Assembly (NCBI RefSeq): GCF_902706225.1
Contig: NZ_CACSKB010000008.1
Location: 1 to 64,000, forward strand
From: Microbacterium sp. 18062
GTDB lineage: Bacteria > Actinomycetota > Actinomycetes > Actinomycetales > Microbacteriaceae
Length of the DNA: 64,000 nt
Direction: 5' to 3'
Part shown: piece by piece, positions 34,513-43,667 of the stretch
Position numbering within the stretch: position 1 is the first letter of the stretch
Layout: the number at the start of each line of letters is the position of its first letter
Notes under the pieces: model-generated
Told to the model about the DNA's origin: nothing
What the model saw: the letters and a program-made list of their open reading frames with translations, nothing else
Database searches by the model: none
Position numbers and translations under genes: made by a program

Positions 34513-35390
34513 AGCGCCGTTTCGGCGTAACGGAAGCCGCGCGCATCCTGCTCGAGCAGGCCGATCCCGGACCCGGGGAAGTGGGTCCCGAGCAGCAGCA
34601 CGTCTCTGCGGCGCCAGCGCTCGAGAAGGGCGATCCGGGTGCGCGCCGCCTCATCCGAGTCCTCTTCGAACAGCGAGCAGAGCCCCGGCTCGAACAGCTG
34701 GATCGGATGATGCATCATGTCACCGGTGATCACCGCCGAGCCCGCGTCGGTGGTCACCTCGACGCTCACGTGGCCCGGTGTGTGCCCAGGCGTGGGCAGC
34801 AGCGCGATCTCGTCGGTGACGCGGTGGTCCATGCTCACGAGCCGTCCACGTCCTGCCTCCAGCAGAGGCGCGACGGCGCGGTCCACGCGGCCGCACGACG
34901 GGTTCCCCGCTGCGGCGGACTGCTGCGCCCACTCCCACTCGGTGTCGACGAAAAGGTACTCGGCGTTCGGGAAGGTCGCGACGACCGATCCGTCGGCGGC
35001 CTCGTGAGTGTTGCATCCGACGTGGTCGAGGTGCAGGTGGGTGTTGACCACGACGTGGATGTCCTCGGGGGCGAGCCCGGCCGCACGCAGGCGCCCCACG
35101 AAGGGACTCGCCTCCGGCTGCGGCGGGAGGCCCGCCACGGGCCAATCGCCGTTGCACGTGTCGACGAGCACGTTGACTCCGCCGGTGGAGAGCACGAACC
35201 CCGACATCCCGAGCAGCGGCGCGCCGTCGCTGTCGTACCACCGCGGGTCGATCGAATCGCTGTACCGGCGGTACGTATCCAGCGTCGTTCCCGCGGGGAA
35301 CCCGGGTGTCGGTACGGGATCGGCCTCCTCGATGCGGATGATCGAGACGTGTCCCACGCGCGAGGCGGGGATGTGCGACCTGGTGAGCAT
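34509..35390 (-). CDS. MBL-fold metallo-hydrolase
   Basis: A 293-residue metallo-beta-lactamase-fold hydrolase with the dizinc motif THLHLDHVG (His118, His120, Asp122, His123), further ligands in ALLPTPGHTPGHVSVEV and AVITGDMMHHP, and a C-terminal His in LLLGTHFPGSG. The size and the GHTPGHVSV pattern resemble quorum-quenching lactonases and related lactone or ester hydrolases. Forty bases separate it from the monooxygenase gene upstream. In a catabolic operon it could open a lactone produced by ring hydroxylation or Baeyer-Villiger chemistry; that is a guess. Confidence 0.85.
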   Translation of the reverse strand: MLTRSHIPASRVGHVSIIRIEEADPVPTPGFPAGTTLDTYRRYSDSIDPRWYDSDGAPLLGMSGFVLSTGGVNVLVDTCNGDWPVAGLPPQPEASPFVGRLRAAGLAPEDIHVVVNTHLHLDHVGCNTHEAADGSVVATFPNAEYLFVDTEWEWAQQSAAAGNPSCGRVDRAVAPLLEAGRGRLVSMDHRVTDEIALLPTPGHTPGHVSVEVTTDAGSAVITGDMMHHPIQLFEPGLCSLFEEDSDEAARTRIALLERWRRRDVLLLGTHFPGSGIGLLEQDARGFRYAETAL

Positions 35391-35430
35391 GTAACAGACT
35401 CCTTCGTTTGTTACGTCAGTGCGGGAGGAT

Positions 35431-36756
35431 TCAGGCGCGCGTGGCTCCCAGGACCCGCCCGCTGTCGGCCGCCTCGGGAAACTTCATGTCCATCCCGAGC
35501 CCGAACTGCGCACGCAGTCCGGAGTCGCGGAATGCCCGACCGGTCGCGGTCGCCTGCGCGCGCTCCTGCGCGAGGTCGCGGAAGTAGCGCTGGATCCGCT
35601 CGCCCTGCTTCAGCGGCGAGGTCCCCATCTGGCGGAACGCAAGCAACCCCGCATCCCAAGCCATCGTGTTCGCGAGCTGGAACATGTTGGCGATGCGCCA
35701 GAGCTCCTCCTGCTCGGGCAGACGGTGCGTGCGCGCCCACTCCTCCTGGAGCGCCGCCCCCATCTCCGCACCGTGGATCAGGATCGCCTCCGCCCCGTCG
35801 ACGAGCTTGGTCGCCTCGGCGAAGTCGCCCTGCGTCGCCGGATTGTTGCCGTACAGTCCGCGCGGGCCCATCTTGGTGCGCATCATCCCCTCGACCTCGT
35901 CGAGCATGGCGCGCGCGGTGCCGACCTGCACCGCCGTGATCTCGCCGGTGAGGAAGAACTCGAGGTAGCCGAGGTACATCGGGTTGCCGTGCAGCCGCGT
36001 GCCGACGGTGCCGTTCTCAGCGTCGCGCAGCGGGTCGCGGAGGTGACCCACGTCGGGCATCGTGAACGCGGCGGGGACGAAAGCGTCCTCGACGCGCACC
36101 GAGAACGAGCCGCTGCCGTTCATGCCGAGTGTCCGACCGTCGCCCCAGTCGTCGAGGACCTCGTAGCTGCCCCGGGGAAGAATGAACTCGACCAGGTTCG
36201 ACTTCTTGTCGGCCGACCAGGTCGACACCCGGTCGGCCGAGTCGCCCTCCGTGACCGGTGCGGTCCCGAGAAGGTGGTTGGAGTACGGAACGCCCGAGCA
36301 GTAGTTGAAGGTTCCGTTGATGATGTAGCCGCCCTCGACGGGGCGCGCGGTCGACTTGCCCGGCCCGTAGGCGCCGTGCACCACGCCCACTCTCTCGTGG
36401 ATGTCGCGCTGCACCTCCTCGGGGTAGAACGACGAGACCATGAGAGTCTTGCCCACACCCAGCGCGTAGCACCATGCGGTCGACGGGCAGCCGCGAGCGA
36501 TCTCGACGATCACCTGGTAGTAGTCGGCGATGGACGACTCCATGCCGCCGAAGGTGCGCGGCTGGATGACCGCGAAGAAGCCGGCGTCGTTGAGCGCGTC
36601 GCGGATCTCCGTCGAGTAATAGCCGCGCCGCTCGGTCTCAGCCTGCTGCTCACGAAGCAGCGGGCGCAGCTCGATCGCCTTCTGGCGAAGCGTCTGCGGG
36701 GTGGCGCCCTCCGGTGCCGTCTTGACCGAGTAGTCCTCTAGTTGTCCAACGCTCAT
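35431..36756 (-). CDS. Group D flavin-dependent monooxygenase (HpaH/HsaA-like, acyl-CoA dehydrogenase fold)
   Basis: A 441-residue acyl-CoA-dehydrogenase-fold protein. The segments RRGYYSTEIRDALNDAGFFAV, IARGCPSTAWCYALGVGK, VEGGYIINGTFNYCSGVPYS and DDWGDGRTLGMNGSGS are those of two-component aromatic hydroxylases (HsaA, HpaH/C2 type), which need reduced flavin from a separate reductase and lack the catalytic Glu of true dehydrogenases. The start at 36756 has GAAGGA upstream. A reductase candidate with a related promoter lies at 61503. It likely hydroxylates a phenolic substrate next to the ALDH and SDR genes upstream. Confidence 0.82.
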   Translation of the reverse strand: MSVGQLEDYSVKTAPEGATPQTLRQKAIELRPLLREQQAETERRGYYSTEIRDALNDAGFFAVIQPRTFGGMESSIADYYQVIVEIARGCPSTAWCYALGVGKTLMVSSFYPEEVQRDIHERVGVVHGAYGPGKSTARPVEGGYIINGTFNYCSGVPYSNHLLGTAPVTEGDSADRVSTWSADKKSNLVEFILPRGSYEVLDDWGDGRTLGMNGSGSFSVRVEDAFVPAAFTMPDVGHLRDPLRDAENGTVGTRLHGNPMYLGYLEFFLTGEITAVQVGTARAMLDEVEGMMRTKMGPRGLYGNNPATQGDFAEATKLVDGAEAILIHGAEMGAALQEEWARTHRLPEQEELWRIANMFQLANTMAWDAGLLAFRQMGTSPLKQGERIQRYFRDLAQERAQATATGRAFRDSGLRAQFGLGMDMKFPEAADSGRVLGATRA

Positions 36757-36788
36757 GCGTGCCGTCCTTCGTTCTGTCTGCGTTCGGT

Positions 36789-38306
36789 TCAGGAGTAGGT
36801 GTTGCCGAAGACGATCGCTTTGGTCTGCGTCCACTCCAAGGGCGAGTCGGCCGCGGAGATGCGTCCGAACCCGCTGTGCTTGAACCCGCCCGAGGGCACG
36901 CCGACGGCGCCGAATCCGAGCGAGGTGTTGATCGAGACGAGCCCCGCCTCGATGCGTCGTGAGAAATGCACGGCGCGACCGACGTCGCGCGTCCAGACCG
37001 TCGAGACGAGCCCGTAGTCGGTGTCGTTCGCGATCTCGAGCGCCTCGTCCTCGGTGTCAAAGGCCATGACCGTCAGCACGGGGCCGAAGATCTCCTCCTG
37101 CTCGATCCGCATGCCGGGCCGGACGTCGGTGAACAGTGTGGGCTGCACGTAGGCACCCCCGTCGTACGCGCCGCCGGTGAGCGGCTCGCCGCCGAAGGCG
37201 AGCGTCGCCCCCTCCTCCTTGCCGATCTCGACGTAGTCGAGCACCCGCCTCAGCTGGACCTGATTCATCAGCGGCCCCATCTGGGGGTCCTCGTACCAGG
37301 GACCGACGGTCACCTTCTCGAAGCCCGACTTCAGACCCTTGATCACCTGGGCCTCGAGCGACCTGTGCACGATCACACGGGATCCAGCGGCGCAGGCCTG
37401 CCCGGAGTTCGACACGATGCCGCGCACGAGGTGCGGGATCGCGAGGTCGAGGTCGGCGTCCTCCAGCACGATCTGCGGCGACTTGCCGCCGAGCTCGAGG
37501 ATGACGGGGATCTGGTGTCCCGCGGCGAGCTCCATGATCCGGGTGCCGGTGCTCGTGGATCCCGTGAAGCTCACGCGCTTGATGCCCGGGTGCGCGACGA
37601 GGCTCTCTCCGATCTCTCGGCCCGTTCCCGTCACGACGTTCACGACCCCCGCGGGGATCCCCGCCTCCATGGCGAGCTTGGCCAGCAGCAGCACAGTCAG
37701 CGGCGCCTCGGCGGCGGGCTTGATGACGACGGTGTTGCCGGCGACGAGTGGACCCACGACGCGCTTGGGCGTCGCCCACCCCGGCCCGTTCCAGGGCACG
37801 ATGATGCCGACGGGACCGAAGGGGTCACGCACGGTCAGCGCCAGCTGGTCGAGGTTCGCGGTCGGTAGCGAGAGACCGCCGAGCTTGTCGGCGACACCCG
37901 CGATGAAGCGGATGCTCGGCGCGATCGGGCTCGGCAGGAATCGCGGACGCCCGTTCTCCAGGTTCTCGAGGATCTCGAGCTCCTCGGCATGCTCCTCGCA
38001 CAGATCCGCCCAGCGGCTGACGAGTGCTCCCCGAACGCTCGGGTGGGTGTCGCGCCAGGCGGTATAGGCGCGATCGGCCGCCGCCACGGCGGCGTCGACG
38101 TCCGCTGCTGTGCCTCGCGGCACTTCTGCGAGCACCTCCTGCGTCGCGGGGTTGCGGACCTCGATGACGGAGTCGCCGGTGCCGCGAACCCACTCGCCGT
38201 CGATCAGCATGGTCCTCGGCTCCAGCAGTGCCGCGGGATCGACGACGTATCGGGTCGGGATGTCGGAACCGTGGAGCGCCGTGCGCCCACCTGCCACGGC
38301 GCTCAT
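36789..38306 (-). CDS. Aldehyde dehydrogenase
   Basis: A 505-residue ALDH. IIVPWNGPGWATPKRVVGPL begins the cofactor region, FTGSTSTGTRIME is the NAD loop, the base Glu is in LELGGKSPQIVLEDAD, the nucleophile Cys is in SNSGQACAAGSRVIVH, and EIFGPVLTVMAF with the C-terminal GGFKHSGFGR complete the family set. The start at 38306 overlaps the SDR stop by four bases; the longer upstream frame is antisense-derived and was not used. Aromatic (benzaldehyde/vanillin-type) and aliphatic aldehydes are both possible. Confidence 0.88.
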   Translation of the reverse strand: MSAVAGGRTALHGSDIPTRYVVDPAALLEPRTMLIDGEWVRGTGDSVIEVRNPATQEVLAEVPRGTAADVDAAVAAADRAYTAWRDTHPSVRGALVSRWADLCEEHAEELEILENLENGRPRFLPSPIAPSIRFIAGVADKLGGLSLPTANLDQLALTVRDPFGPVGIIVPWNGPGWATPKRVVGPLVAGNTVVIKPAAEAPLTVLLLAKLAMEAGIPAGVVNVVTGTGREIGESLVAHPGIKRVSFTGSTSTGTRIMELAAGHQIPVILELGGKSPQIVLEDADLDLAIPHLVRGIVSNSGQACAAGSRVIVHRSLEAQVIKGLKSGFEKVTVGPWYEDPQMGPLMNQVQLRRVLDYVEIGKEEGATLAFGGEPLTGGAYDGGAYVQPTLFTDVRPGMRIEQEEIFGPVLTVMAFDTEDEALEIANDTDYGLVSTVWTRDVGRAVHFSRRIEAGLVSINTSLGFGAVGVPSGGFKHSGFGRISAADSPLEWTQTKAIVFGNTYS

Positions 38307-39169
38307 CGGACAGAAAGCCCGAGCAGCGACGGAATGACCTCGTCGAGCGACTCGATCGACCAGCGCTCGCTCCCGCGGAGGAGCGTCGGCCGGTTCGCCA
38401 GGGTGAGCGGAAGGTCGTAGAACGCGATGTCGTTGCCCGCCGCATACACCCAACGGCCCGTGATGGGCGCGCCGTCGGGGCTGGCGAGGAAGACCACGAT
38501 GGGCGCGATGCCCGCCGGGTCGATGTCGGGAACGAACGGGGTACCGCCTGCGATCGGACGCGACGAGGCATCTCCGGGGAACAGGCCCGTCTGGGCGCTC
38601 GGGAAGATCGCGTTGACATTGATCCCGTGTGCGCCGAGCTCGATCGCCGCGGCGCTGGTGAGCCCCAGCACACCCGCCTTCGCGGCCGCATACGCCGGCG
38701 CAGGAGCGAAGAAGGCGGCCCGCGACGAGAAGGTGAGGATGCTGCCTCCCTCGCCCTGGGCGATCATCTGACGCGCCGCAGCCTGCAGGACGCTGACCTG
38801 GCCCTTCATGTGGACGTCGTTGATCGAGTCCCACTCGTCCTCTGTGATGTCCACGAGCGACGAGACGGCGAGGTTGCCGGCCGCGGTGACGACGGCGTCG
38901 ATCCGGCCGAACGCCTCGACGGCGCGATCGATCAGCTTCTGACCCGAAGCCCACTCGCCGATCACCTCGTGGGTGGCGACGGCGTCGCCGCCGGCCTCCC
39001 GGATCTGTGCGACGACCTTCTCGGCCGCCGACGGCGTATCGGGCTCCCGCGCGGGGAGATCGGCGACGACGACCGACGTCCCCTCCGCCGCGAACAGGCG
39101 CGCGATCGCACTTCCGATTCCGCCGCCACCACCGGTGACGAGGGCGACCTTTCCATTCAGCTTTCCCAC
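38303..39169 (-). CDS. Short-chain dehydrogenase/reductase
   Basis: A 288-residue classical SDR with cofactor motif ALVTGGGGGIGSAIARLFA, acidic VVVADLPA (NAD preference), VTAAGNLAV in place of NNAG, catalytic Ser in LTFSSRAAFF and Tyr/Lys in PAYAAAKAGVLGL. The C-terminal extension of about 35 residues after the substrate loop (from TGRWVYAAGNDIAFYDL) is longer than usual. Its gene overlaps the ALDH gene and follows the flavoprotein gene by about 28 bases, so the three are one operon. It may interconvert an alcohol and the aldehyde used by the ALDH. Confidence 0.87.
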   Translation of the reverse strand: MGKLNGKVALVTGGGGGIGSAIARLFAAEGTSVVVADLPAREPDTPSAAEKVVAQIREAGGDAVATHEVIGEWASGQKLIDRAVEAFGRIDAVVTAAGNLAVSSLVDITEDEWDSINDVHMKGQVSVLQAAARQMIAQGEGGSILTFSSRAAFFAPAPAYAAAKAGVLGLTSAAAIELGAHGINVNAIFPSAQTGLFPGDASSRPIAGGTPFVPDIDPAGIAPIVVFLASPDGAPITGRWVYAAGNDIAFYDLPLTLANRPTLLRGSERWSIESLDEVIPSLLGLSVR

Positions 39170-39197
39170 GATGCTCCTCTACTCGCTCTCGATGTCT

Positions 39198-40790
39198 TCA
39201 TTCCGCGGCGTCGGCGCCAGCCCGCGCGAGGGCCGAAGCCGCCGCGATCCGGCCGCTCACCAGCGCCTCGGACACGTTCCCGCCGCCCGGGTAGAGCCGG
39301 CTCCAGATGGAGCCGAGCTCGCCCGCGGAGTACAGACCGGGGATCGGGCGACCGTTCGGGTCGAGCACCTCGGACCGCGCATTGCGCCGAGGGCCGCCCT
39401 GCGTGTTCAGCAGCGCCGGATACACGGGTACGCCGTAGAAGGGGGCGGTCTCCAGGGGAAGCGTCTCGGATGCCGGACGGCCGAACTCGTCGGTCTCGCC
39501 CTGGATGCTCGCGGCGTTGTACCGTTCGACCGTGGTCGTGAGCTGCTCGGCGGGCAGTCCCAGGAGCTCGGCCAGCTCGGCGATGGTGTCGGCCTTCACG
39601 ATCCAACCTCGCTCGATCTCGGCGGAGTTGTCCTCGCTCCAGGGATAGCGCCGGTTGTGCCCCAGGCCCACCGAGGAAAGGGGGCCCGCGAGTCGGGTCG
39701 TCTCGTCGAGCACGATGTACGACGGCGTGCGTTCGAACTTCCCGCTCAGCGGGTCCTGATAGAGCATCGGGTGCGTGAAGCTGTGGGTCTCCAGCAGCGT
39801 CTCCCGGGAGTATCGGCGTCCGTTCTGATCGACCATGATGAATCCGTTGACGGGCACCTCGCACGCGAGGGCGGCATCGAGTTCGGGGAACTTGTACCCG
39901 ATCGTCGTGGAGGTCGCGGTCATGTGCCAGAGATCGGCGCCGGCGCTCTGCGCCATCCGCACGCCGTCTCCCGTATTGCGGTCGGGCGGCGACATCGCGG
40001 GCAGATCGACGCCGAAGTACTGGCGCTGCATGACCGGGTCCCACGCGAAGCCTCCCGTGGCGAGGATCACACCGGCCCGAGCCGTGACCTCGACGGGTCC
40101 GTCGGGCGTCTCGACGACGACGCCGGTCACCGCGCGGCCGGCAGAGCTCTGGACGAGCGAGGTCACCCGCGCACCGGTGACCACCGGCGCGCCCGTCTCG
40201 GCGAGGGCCGCACGGAGGAAGTCCCACATGGCGGCGCCCCAGATGCGGTCGGGCCGGCGTGGGACGAGGTGCATCCGCGGCCCCATCGAGGCCGAGTGGG
40301 GGAAGCCGGGGAAGGCCGAGCCGAGCCGGGCCGCCGGGAAGACCCGGCGTCGCGCGATGTCACTGCCCTCGCGGGCGACGGCGTACACATCGTCGGTGAG
40401 GACACCGCCGTGTTCGCGGATCCAGTCCGGCACGAGGGCGAGCCCGTCGACGAACGCCTGGATGCTCTCCTTGTCGGTGGTCCCCTGAGACAAGGCGAGA
40501 TAGTGCTCGACCGCACCCTCGGGGTCATCGATGAGCCGGACAGTGCCGCCGGAGACGTGCGTGCTGCCGCCGGGAAAGTCGGCCCGCTCGAGGACGAGCA
40601 CGGACGCCCCCCGGTCGGAGGCCTCGATCGCGGCTGCGGCGCCGGCACCACCGGCGCCGACGACGATCAGATCGACGTCGCGCTCTGCGATCAGGCTCGA
40701 CAGCTCGCTCACGGGAATCATCGTGTGAATGCGATCGAAGTCGCCGGTGTCGGGGCCGGCGTCCCATCGTCCGTCGGTGAAAGTCATCAT
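39198..40790 (-). CDS. FAD-binding dehydrogenase, KstD/fumarate-reductase flavoprotein family
   Basis: A 530-residue flavoprotein. DLIVVGAGGAGAAAAIEASD and VLVLERADFPGGSTHVSGG form the FAD site; VILATGGFAWDP closes the flavin domain and GLYSAGELGSIWSRLYPGGGNVSEALVSGRIAA is the C-terminal FAD block of the 3-ketosteroid dehydrogenase/fumarate reductase family. The catalytic Tyr of KstD cannot be assigned with confidence. First gene after the ABC ATPases on the same strand, with 91 bases between. It may introduce a double bond in an alicyclic or steroid-like ring, which would fit the neighbouring SDR, ALDH and monooxygenase. The start could also be at 40719. Confidence 0.83.
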   Translation of the reverse strand: MMTFTDGRWDAGPDTGDFDRIHTMIPVSELSSLIAERDVDLIVVGAGGAGAAAAIEASDRGASVLVLERADFPGGSTHVSGGTVRLIDDPEGAVEHYLALSQGTTDKESIQAFVDGLALVPDWIREHGGVLTDDVYAVAREGSDIARRRVFPAARLGSAFPGFPHSASMGPRMHLVPRRPDRIWGAAMWDFLRAALAETGAPVVTGARVTSLVQSSAGRAVTGVVVETPDGPVEVTARAGVILATGGFAWDPVMQRQYFGVDLPAMSPPDRNTGDGVRMAQSAGADLWHMTATSTTIGYKFPELDAALACEVPVNGFIMVDQNGRRYSRETLLETHSFTHPMLYQDPLSGKFERTPSYIVLDETTRLAGPLSSVGLGHNRRYPWSEDNSAEIERGWIVKADTIAELAELLGLPAEQLTTTVERYNAASIQGETDEFGRPASETLPLETAPFYGVPVYPALLNTQGGPRRNARSEVLDPNGRPIPGLYSAGELGSIWSRLYPGGGNVSEALVSGRIAAASALARAGADAAE

Positions 40791-40841
40791 CGTCTCTCTC
40801 TGCGTCGCTGCAGAACCGCGGTTGCTACAGCTTATATCCTA

Positions 40842-40867
40842 TGATCTGGGTGAGTCTGATCTGGGTG
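40842..40867. promoter_or_regulatory. Tandem direct repeat TGATCTGGGTG before the flavoprotein gene
   Basis: TGATCTGGGTG occurs at 40842-40852 and 40857-40867 with a 15-base period, in the 91-base gap between the ABC ATPase stop and the FAD dehydrogenase start (minus strand). A TAAGCT -10-like element (40829-40834) lies beside it. Candidate activator or repressor site for an internal promoter of the operon. Confidence 0.4.
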
Positions 40868-40881
40868 GGTCGAGTTCGGGT

Positions 40882-42555
40882 TCAGCCGGTTTCTTCGAGC
40901 ACCCGCTGCGCCTCGCGTCGTTCCCGTCGCTCTCGCTGGATCTGCGGGTCCGGAAGCGGGATCGCATCGACGAGCCTGCGCGTGTACTCCTCCTTGGGCG
41001 CGCGGATCACCTGGTCGGGAGTTCCCTCTTCCACCAGATGGCCGTGATTCATGACGACGATCCGGCTCGAGAGCGAGTCGACGACGGCGAGGTCGTGACT
41101 GACGAACAGGCATGCGAACCCCATCTCGCGCTGAAGCCCCCGGAAGATCTCCAGCACGCGCTGCTGCACCGAGACATCCAGTGCGGAGGTCGGTTCGTCG
41201 GCGATCAGCAGGCTCGGTCGCATGATGATCGCGCGCGCGATGCCCACGCGCTGCCGCTGGCCGCCCGAGAGCTCGTGCGGATAGCGATCAGCGGCGTCCG
41301 AGGGGAGCTGGACCGCCTCGAGCACCTCGGCGACGCGTGCGCGGATGCTGGCGCTGGAGAATCCGCCCGCGACGCGCATGGGCTCGCCGACGGAGTCCCC
41401 GACCTTCCGGCGCGGATTCAGCGAGGATCCCGGATCCTGGAACACGAAGCCGATCCGCCGGCGCGCCTCGCGGAGCCTCCGTCCGCGCGCGCCGACGAGA
41501 TCGCCGCCGGCGAAGGTCACCGACCCGCCGCTGAAGGCCTGGAGCCCGACGATCGCCTTCGCGAGCGTCGTCTTCCCCGAGCCCGACTCGCCGACGACGC
41601 CGACGATCTCGCCCTCGCCGATGTCGAAGCTGACGCGCTCGACCGCCGCGAAGCGCCCGCGCCGCCGCGTGCGGTACTCGACCACCGCGTCCTCGATGGC
41701 GATGACGGGGGCCGGTCGCTCCGAGGTCCCGTCGTGGTCGCCCCCGCCCGAGCCGAGCGTCGGCACGGCGGCCAGCAGCTGACGGGTGTACGGGTGCGCG
41801 GGGCTCGCGAACACCTCGGCGACGGTTCCCACCTCGACGATCTCGCCTCCGCGCATCACGATGATGCGGTCGGCGGTGTCGGCAACGACGCCCAGGTCGT
41901 GGGTGATCAGGACGAGCGCGCTGTTCGTCTTGTCCCTGAGGCGACGCAGCAGCTCGAGGATCTCGCGTTGGATCGTCACGTCGAGCGCCGTCGTCGGCTC
42001 GTCGGCGAAGATGAGCGACGGATCGCACGAGATCGCGAGCGCGATCATCGCCCGCTGCCGCTGGCCGCCCGAGAGCTGATGGGGATATGCGTCGAAGGCG
42101 CGCTTCGGATCGGGCAGCTCGACGAGGTCGAGGAGCTCCATCGCGCGGATCCGCGCGGACGACCGAGTGTGGCCGCCACGCACGCGAAGCACCTCGGTGA
42201 GCTGCTGGCCGACCCTGAACACCGGATTCAACGCCGTCATCGGCTCCTGGAAGATCATCGAGACCTCGCGGGCACGCATCGAGCGCAGCCGCGTGTCGGG
42301 CGCGTTGAGGATCTCGCGTCCGTTGAGCTTGACCGAGCCGGTCACGCGCGCGTTGCGGCCCAGCAGCCCCAGGATCGCGAGCGAGGAGACGGTCTTCCCC
42401 GAGCCGGACTCTCCGACGATCGCGAGCACCTCCCCCGGCGAGACGGTATAGCCGACGTCATGGAGGGTCCGCTTCCATCCGCCTCCGACGTTGAACTCGA
42501 TGGCCAGGTCGGCGACCTCGAGCACGGGTCCGCCGGCCCGCGACTCCTCAGTCAC
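40882..42555 (-). CDS. Fused dipeptide/nickel-type ABC transporter ATPases (DppD-DppF)
   Basis: A 557-residue protein holding two complete ABC ATPases of the oligopeptide kind in tandem. The first half has Walker A GESGSGKT near 48-55, signature LSGGQRQRAMIALA and Walker B LIFADEPTTALD; the second repeats GESGSGKT, LSGGQRQRVGIARA and LLIADEPTSALD, and ends with the oligopeptide-type C-terminal tail. It starts at a GTG overlapping the SDR gene by eight bases. The binding protein and the two permeases are on the opposite strand at 43668-47394, so this importer is split over a divergent region. Confidence 0.92.
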   Translation of the reverse strand: MTEESRAGGPVLEVADLAIEFNVGGGWKRTLHDVGYTVSPGEVLAIVGESGSGKTVSSLAILGLLGRNARVTGSVKLNGREILNAPDTRLRSMRAREVSMIFQEPMTALNPVFRVGQQLTEVLRVRGGHTRSSARIRAMELLDLVELPDPKRAFDAYPHQLSGGQRQRAMIALAISCDPSLIFADEPTTALDVTIQREILELLRRLRDKTNSALVLITHDLGVVADTADRIIVMRGGEIVEVGTVAEVFASPAHPYTRQLLAAVPTLGSGGGDHDGTSERPAPVIAIEDAVVEYRTRRRGRFAAVERVSFDIGEGEIVGVVGESGSGKTTLAKAIVGLQAFSGGSVTFAGGDLVGARGRRLREARRRIGFVFQDPGSSLNPRRKVGDSVGEPMRVAGGFSSASIRARVAEVLEAVQLPSDAADRYPHELSGGQRQRVGIARAIIMRPSLLIADEPTSALDVSVQQRVLEIFRGLQREMGFACLFVSHDLAVVDSLSSRIVVMNHGHLVEEGTPDQVIRAPKEEYTRRLVDAIPLPDPQIQRERRERREAQRVLEETG

Positions 42556-43294
42556 CGAACACCATCCCGCCGTCGATGTGCAGGTGCTGACCGGTGAAGA
42601 AGCGCGCCTCGTGCGAGCAGAGGAAGACGACCAGGCCCGCGAGGTCCTTCGCCGTCGTGAGCTCCTGCAGCACCTGCGCACCGACGACCGCGTCGTAGAC
42701 CTCCTGCGAGATCCCCGTCTCGGAGAGTCCGGGCGTGTCCACGAGGCTCGGCGCGAGGGCATTGGCGGTGATGTGCGGCCCGAGCTCCCGCGCGAGCGCC
42801 CGTGTCAGGCCCAGCACGCCCGCCTTCGATGCGATGTAGTGGACGCCGCCCAGGGGGGCGACGTTCACGACCGAGGACGACATGTTGATGATCCGTCCCC
42901 AGCCGTTGGCGTTCATCTGCGTGTAGAACGCCTTGCTCGTGAGGAACATCGCGTCGAGATTGACGCGCATCGTCTTCGACCACAGCTCCCAGCTCGTGTC
43001 GGCGAACGACGTCTGATGCGGGTGAAGTCCCGCGTTGTTGACGAGGATGTGCGCGGGGCCGAGCTCGGCCTCGACCGCGACGGCAGCCGCGGCGACGGAC
43101 TCGGGCGATGAGACGTCGGTGGGGACGCCGACCGCGCGGCGCCCCATCGCGGTGACGGATGCAACGAGCTCGGCGGAATCGGTGAGATCGAGCGAGGCGA
43201 TGTCTGCGCCGGCAGCGGCAAGGCCCTCTGCCAGAGCGCGTCCGATCCCGCGCGCACCGCCTGTGACGACGGCGACCTTGCCTTCCAGAGACAT
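42548..43294 (-). CDS. Short-chain dehydrogenase/reductase (glucose/3-oxoacyl reductase type)
   Basis: A 248-residue classical SDR with VAVVTGGARGIGRALAEGL, Asp in IASLDLTD (NAD preference), LVNNAGLHPHQ, catalytic Ser in IINMSSSVVN and Tyr/Lys in VHYIASKAGVLGLTRAL, and the C-terminal GQHLHIDGGMVFGD. GGGAG lies six bases before the ATG at 43294. It is the first gene downstream of the minus-strand promoter in the 43.3-43.7 kb divergent region and overlaps the ABC ATPase gene, so it is expressed with the importer. Confidence 0.9.
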   Translation of the reverse strand: MSLEGKVAVVTGGARGIGRALAEGLAAAGADIASLDLTDSAELVASVTAMGRRAVGVPTDVSSPESVAAAAVAVEAELGPAHILVNNAGLHPHQTSFADTSWELWSKTMRVNLDAMFLTSKAFYTQMNANGWGRIINMSSSVVNVAPLGGVHYIASKAGVLGLTRALARELGPHITANALAPSLVDTPGLSETGISQEVYDAVVGAQVLQELTTAKDLAGLVVFLCSHEARFFTGQHLHIDGGMVFGD

Positions 43295-43347
43295 CCGAAC
43301 TCCCTCGTTCTGCGGCATCGCACGTTCGTCGTACGGGCCGTGCTCCC

Positions 43348-43413
43348 ACAGTAGGAGGAGGGGCGGAGGGCACCAATACGAAGCCCGCGCGCATCTATGC
43401 ATGAGATCGATGA
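43348..43413 (-). promoter_or_regulatory. Shared-architecture promoter (member 2), drives SDR-ABC operon
   Basis: On the minus strand TCAT-N11-ATAGAT (43413 to 43393), then a -10 TACTGT (43353 to 43348) 45 bases after ATAGAT starts. The TCTTTCC block is poorly kept. Predicted start near 43341. Confidence 0.42.
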
Positions 43414-43483
43414 ATGCGCCGGCCTGACCTCTGGCGCCGTGCCGGACGGCGCGGGACCACAGACGCGCGGGCCCACGAGCGAC

Positions 43484-43550
43484 TCATCACGGAAACCCAT
43501 GAATAGCGCGCAGGTCCGACTAATTCGCCGGCGGCGGTGCTACCTAAACT
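43484..43550 (+). promoter_or_regulatory. Shared-architecture promoter (member 3), drives the peptide-type binding protein
   Basis: TCAT-N11-ATGAAT at 43484-43504 and -10 TAAACT at 43545-43550, 46 bases from ATGAAT to the -10. Predicted start near 43557. The dyad is exact; the TCTTTCC block is absent. Confidence 0.5.
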
Positions 43551-43667
43551 GAGCGCGATCCGGCGTGGCCGGTGCCTTCTGCATCGGTGCCGACCTCTCG
43601 AGAGACCCAGACAGCGGCACGATCGTGCACGGGACTCGCCGGGCACGACTGCAAGGAGGCAGCACAC

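Larger units (their letters stand above)
43295..43667. promoter_or_regulatory. 373-base divergent control region of the ABC importer locus
   Basis: No credible gene is present. It holds two copies of the shared promoter design facing outward (43348-43413 minus, 43484-43550 plus), the GC-rich stretch between them, and a plus-strand leader of about 110 bases before the GTG at 43668. Confidence 0.6.

Noticed and set aside
36789-38954. Extended start of the ALDH gene through the upstream SDR
   Set aside because: The extension runs in another frame through the SDR gene; the ATG at 38306 with a four-base overlap gives the normal ALDH length.
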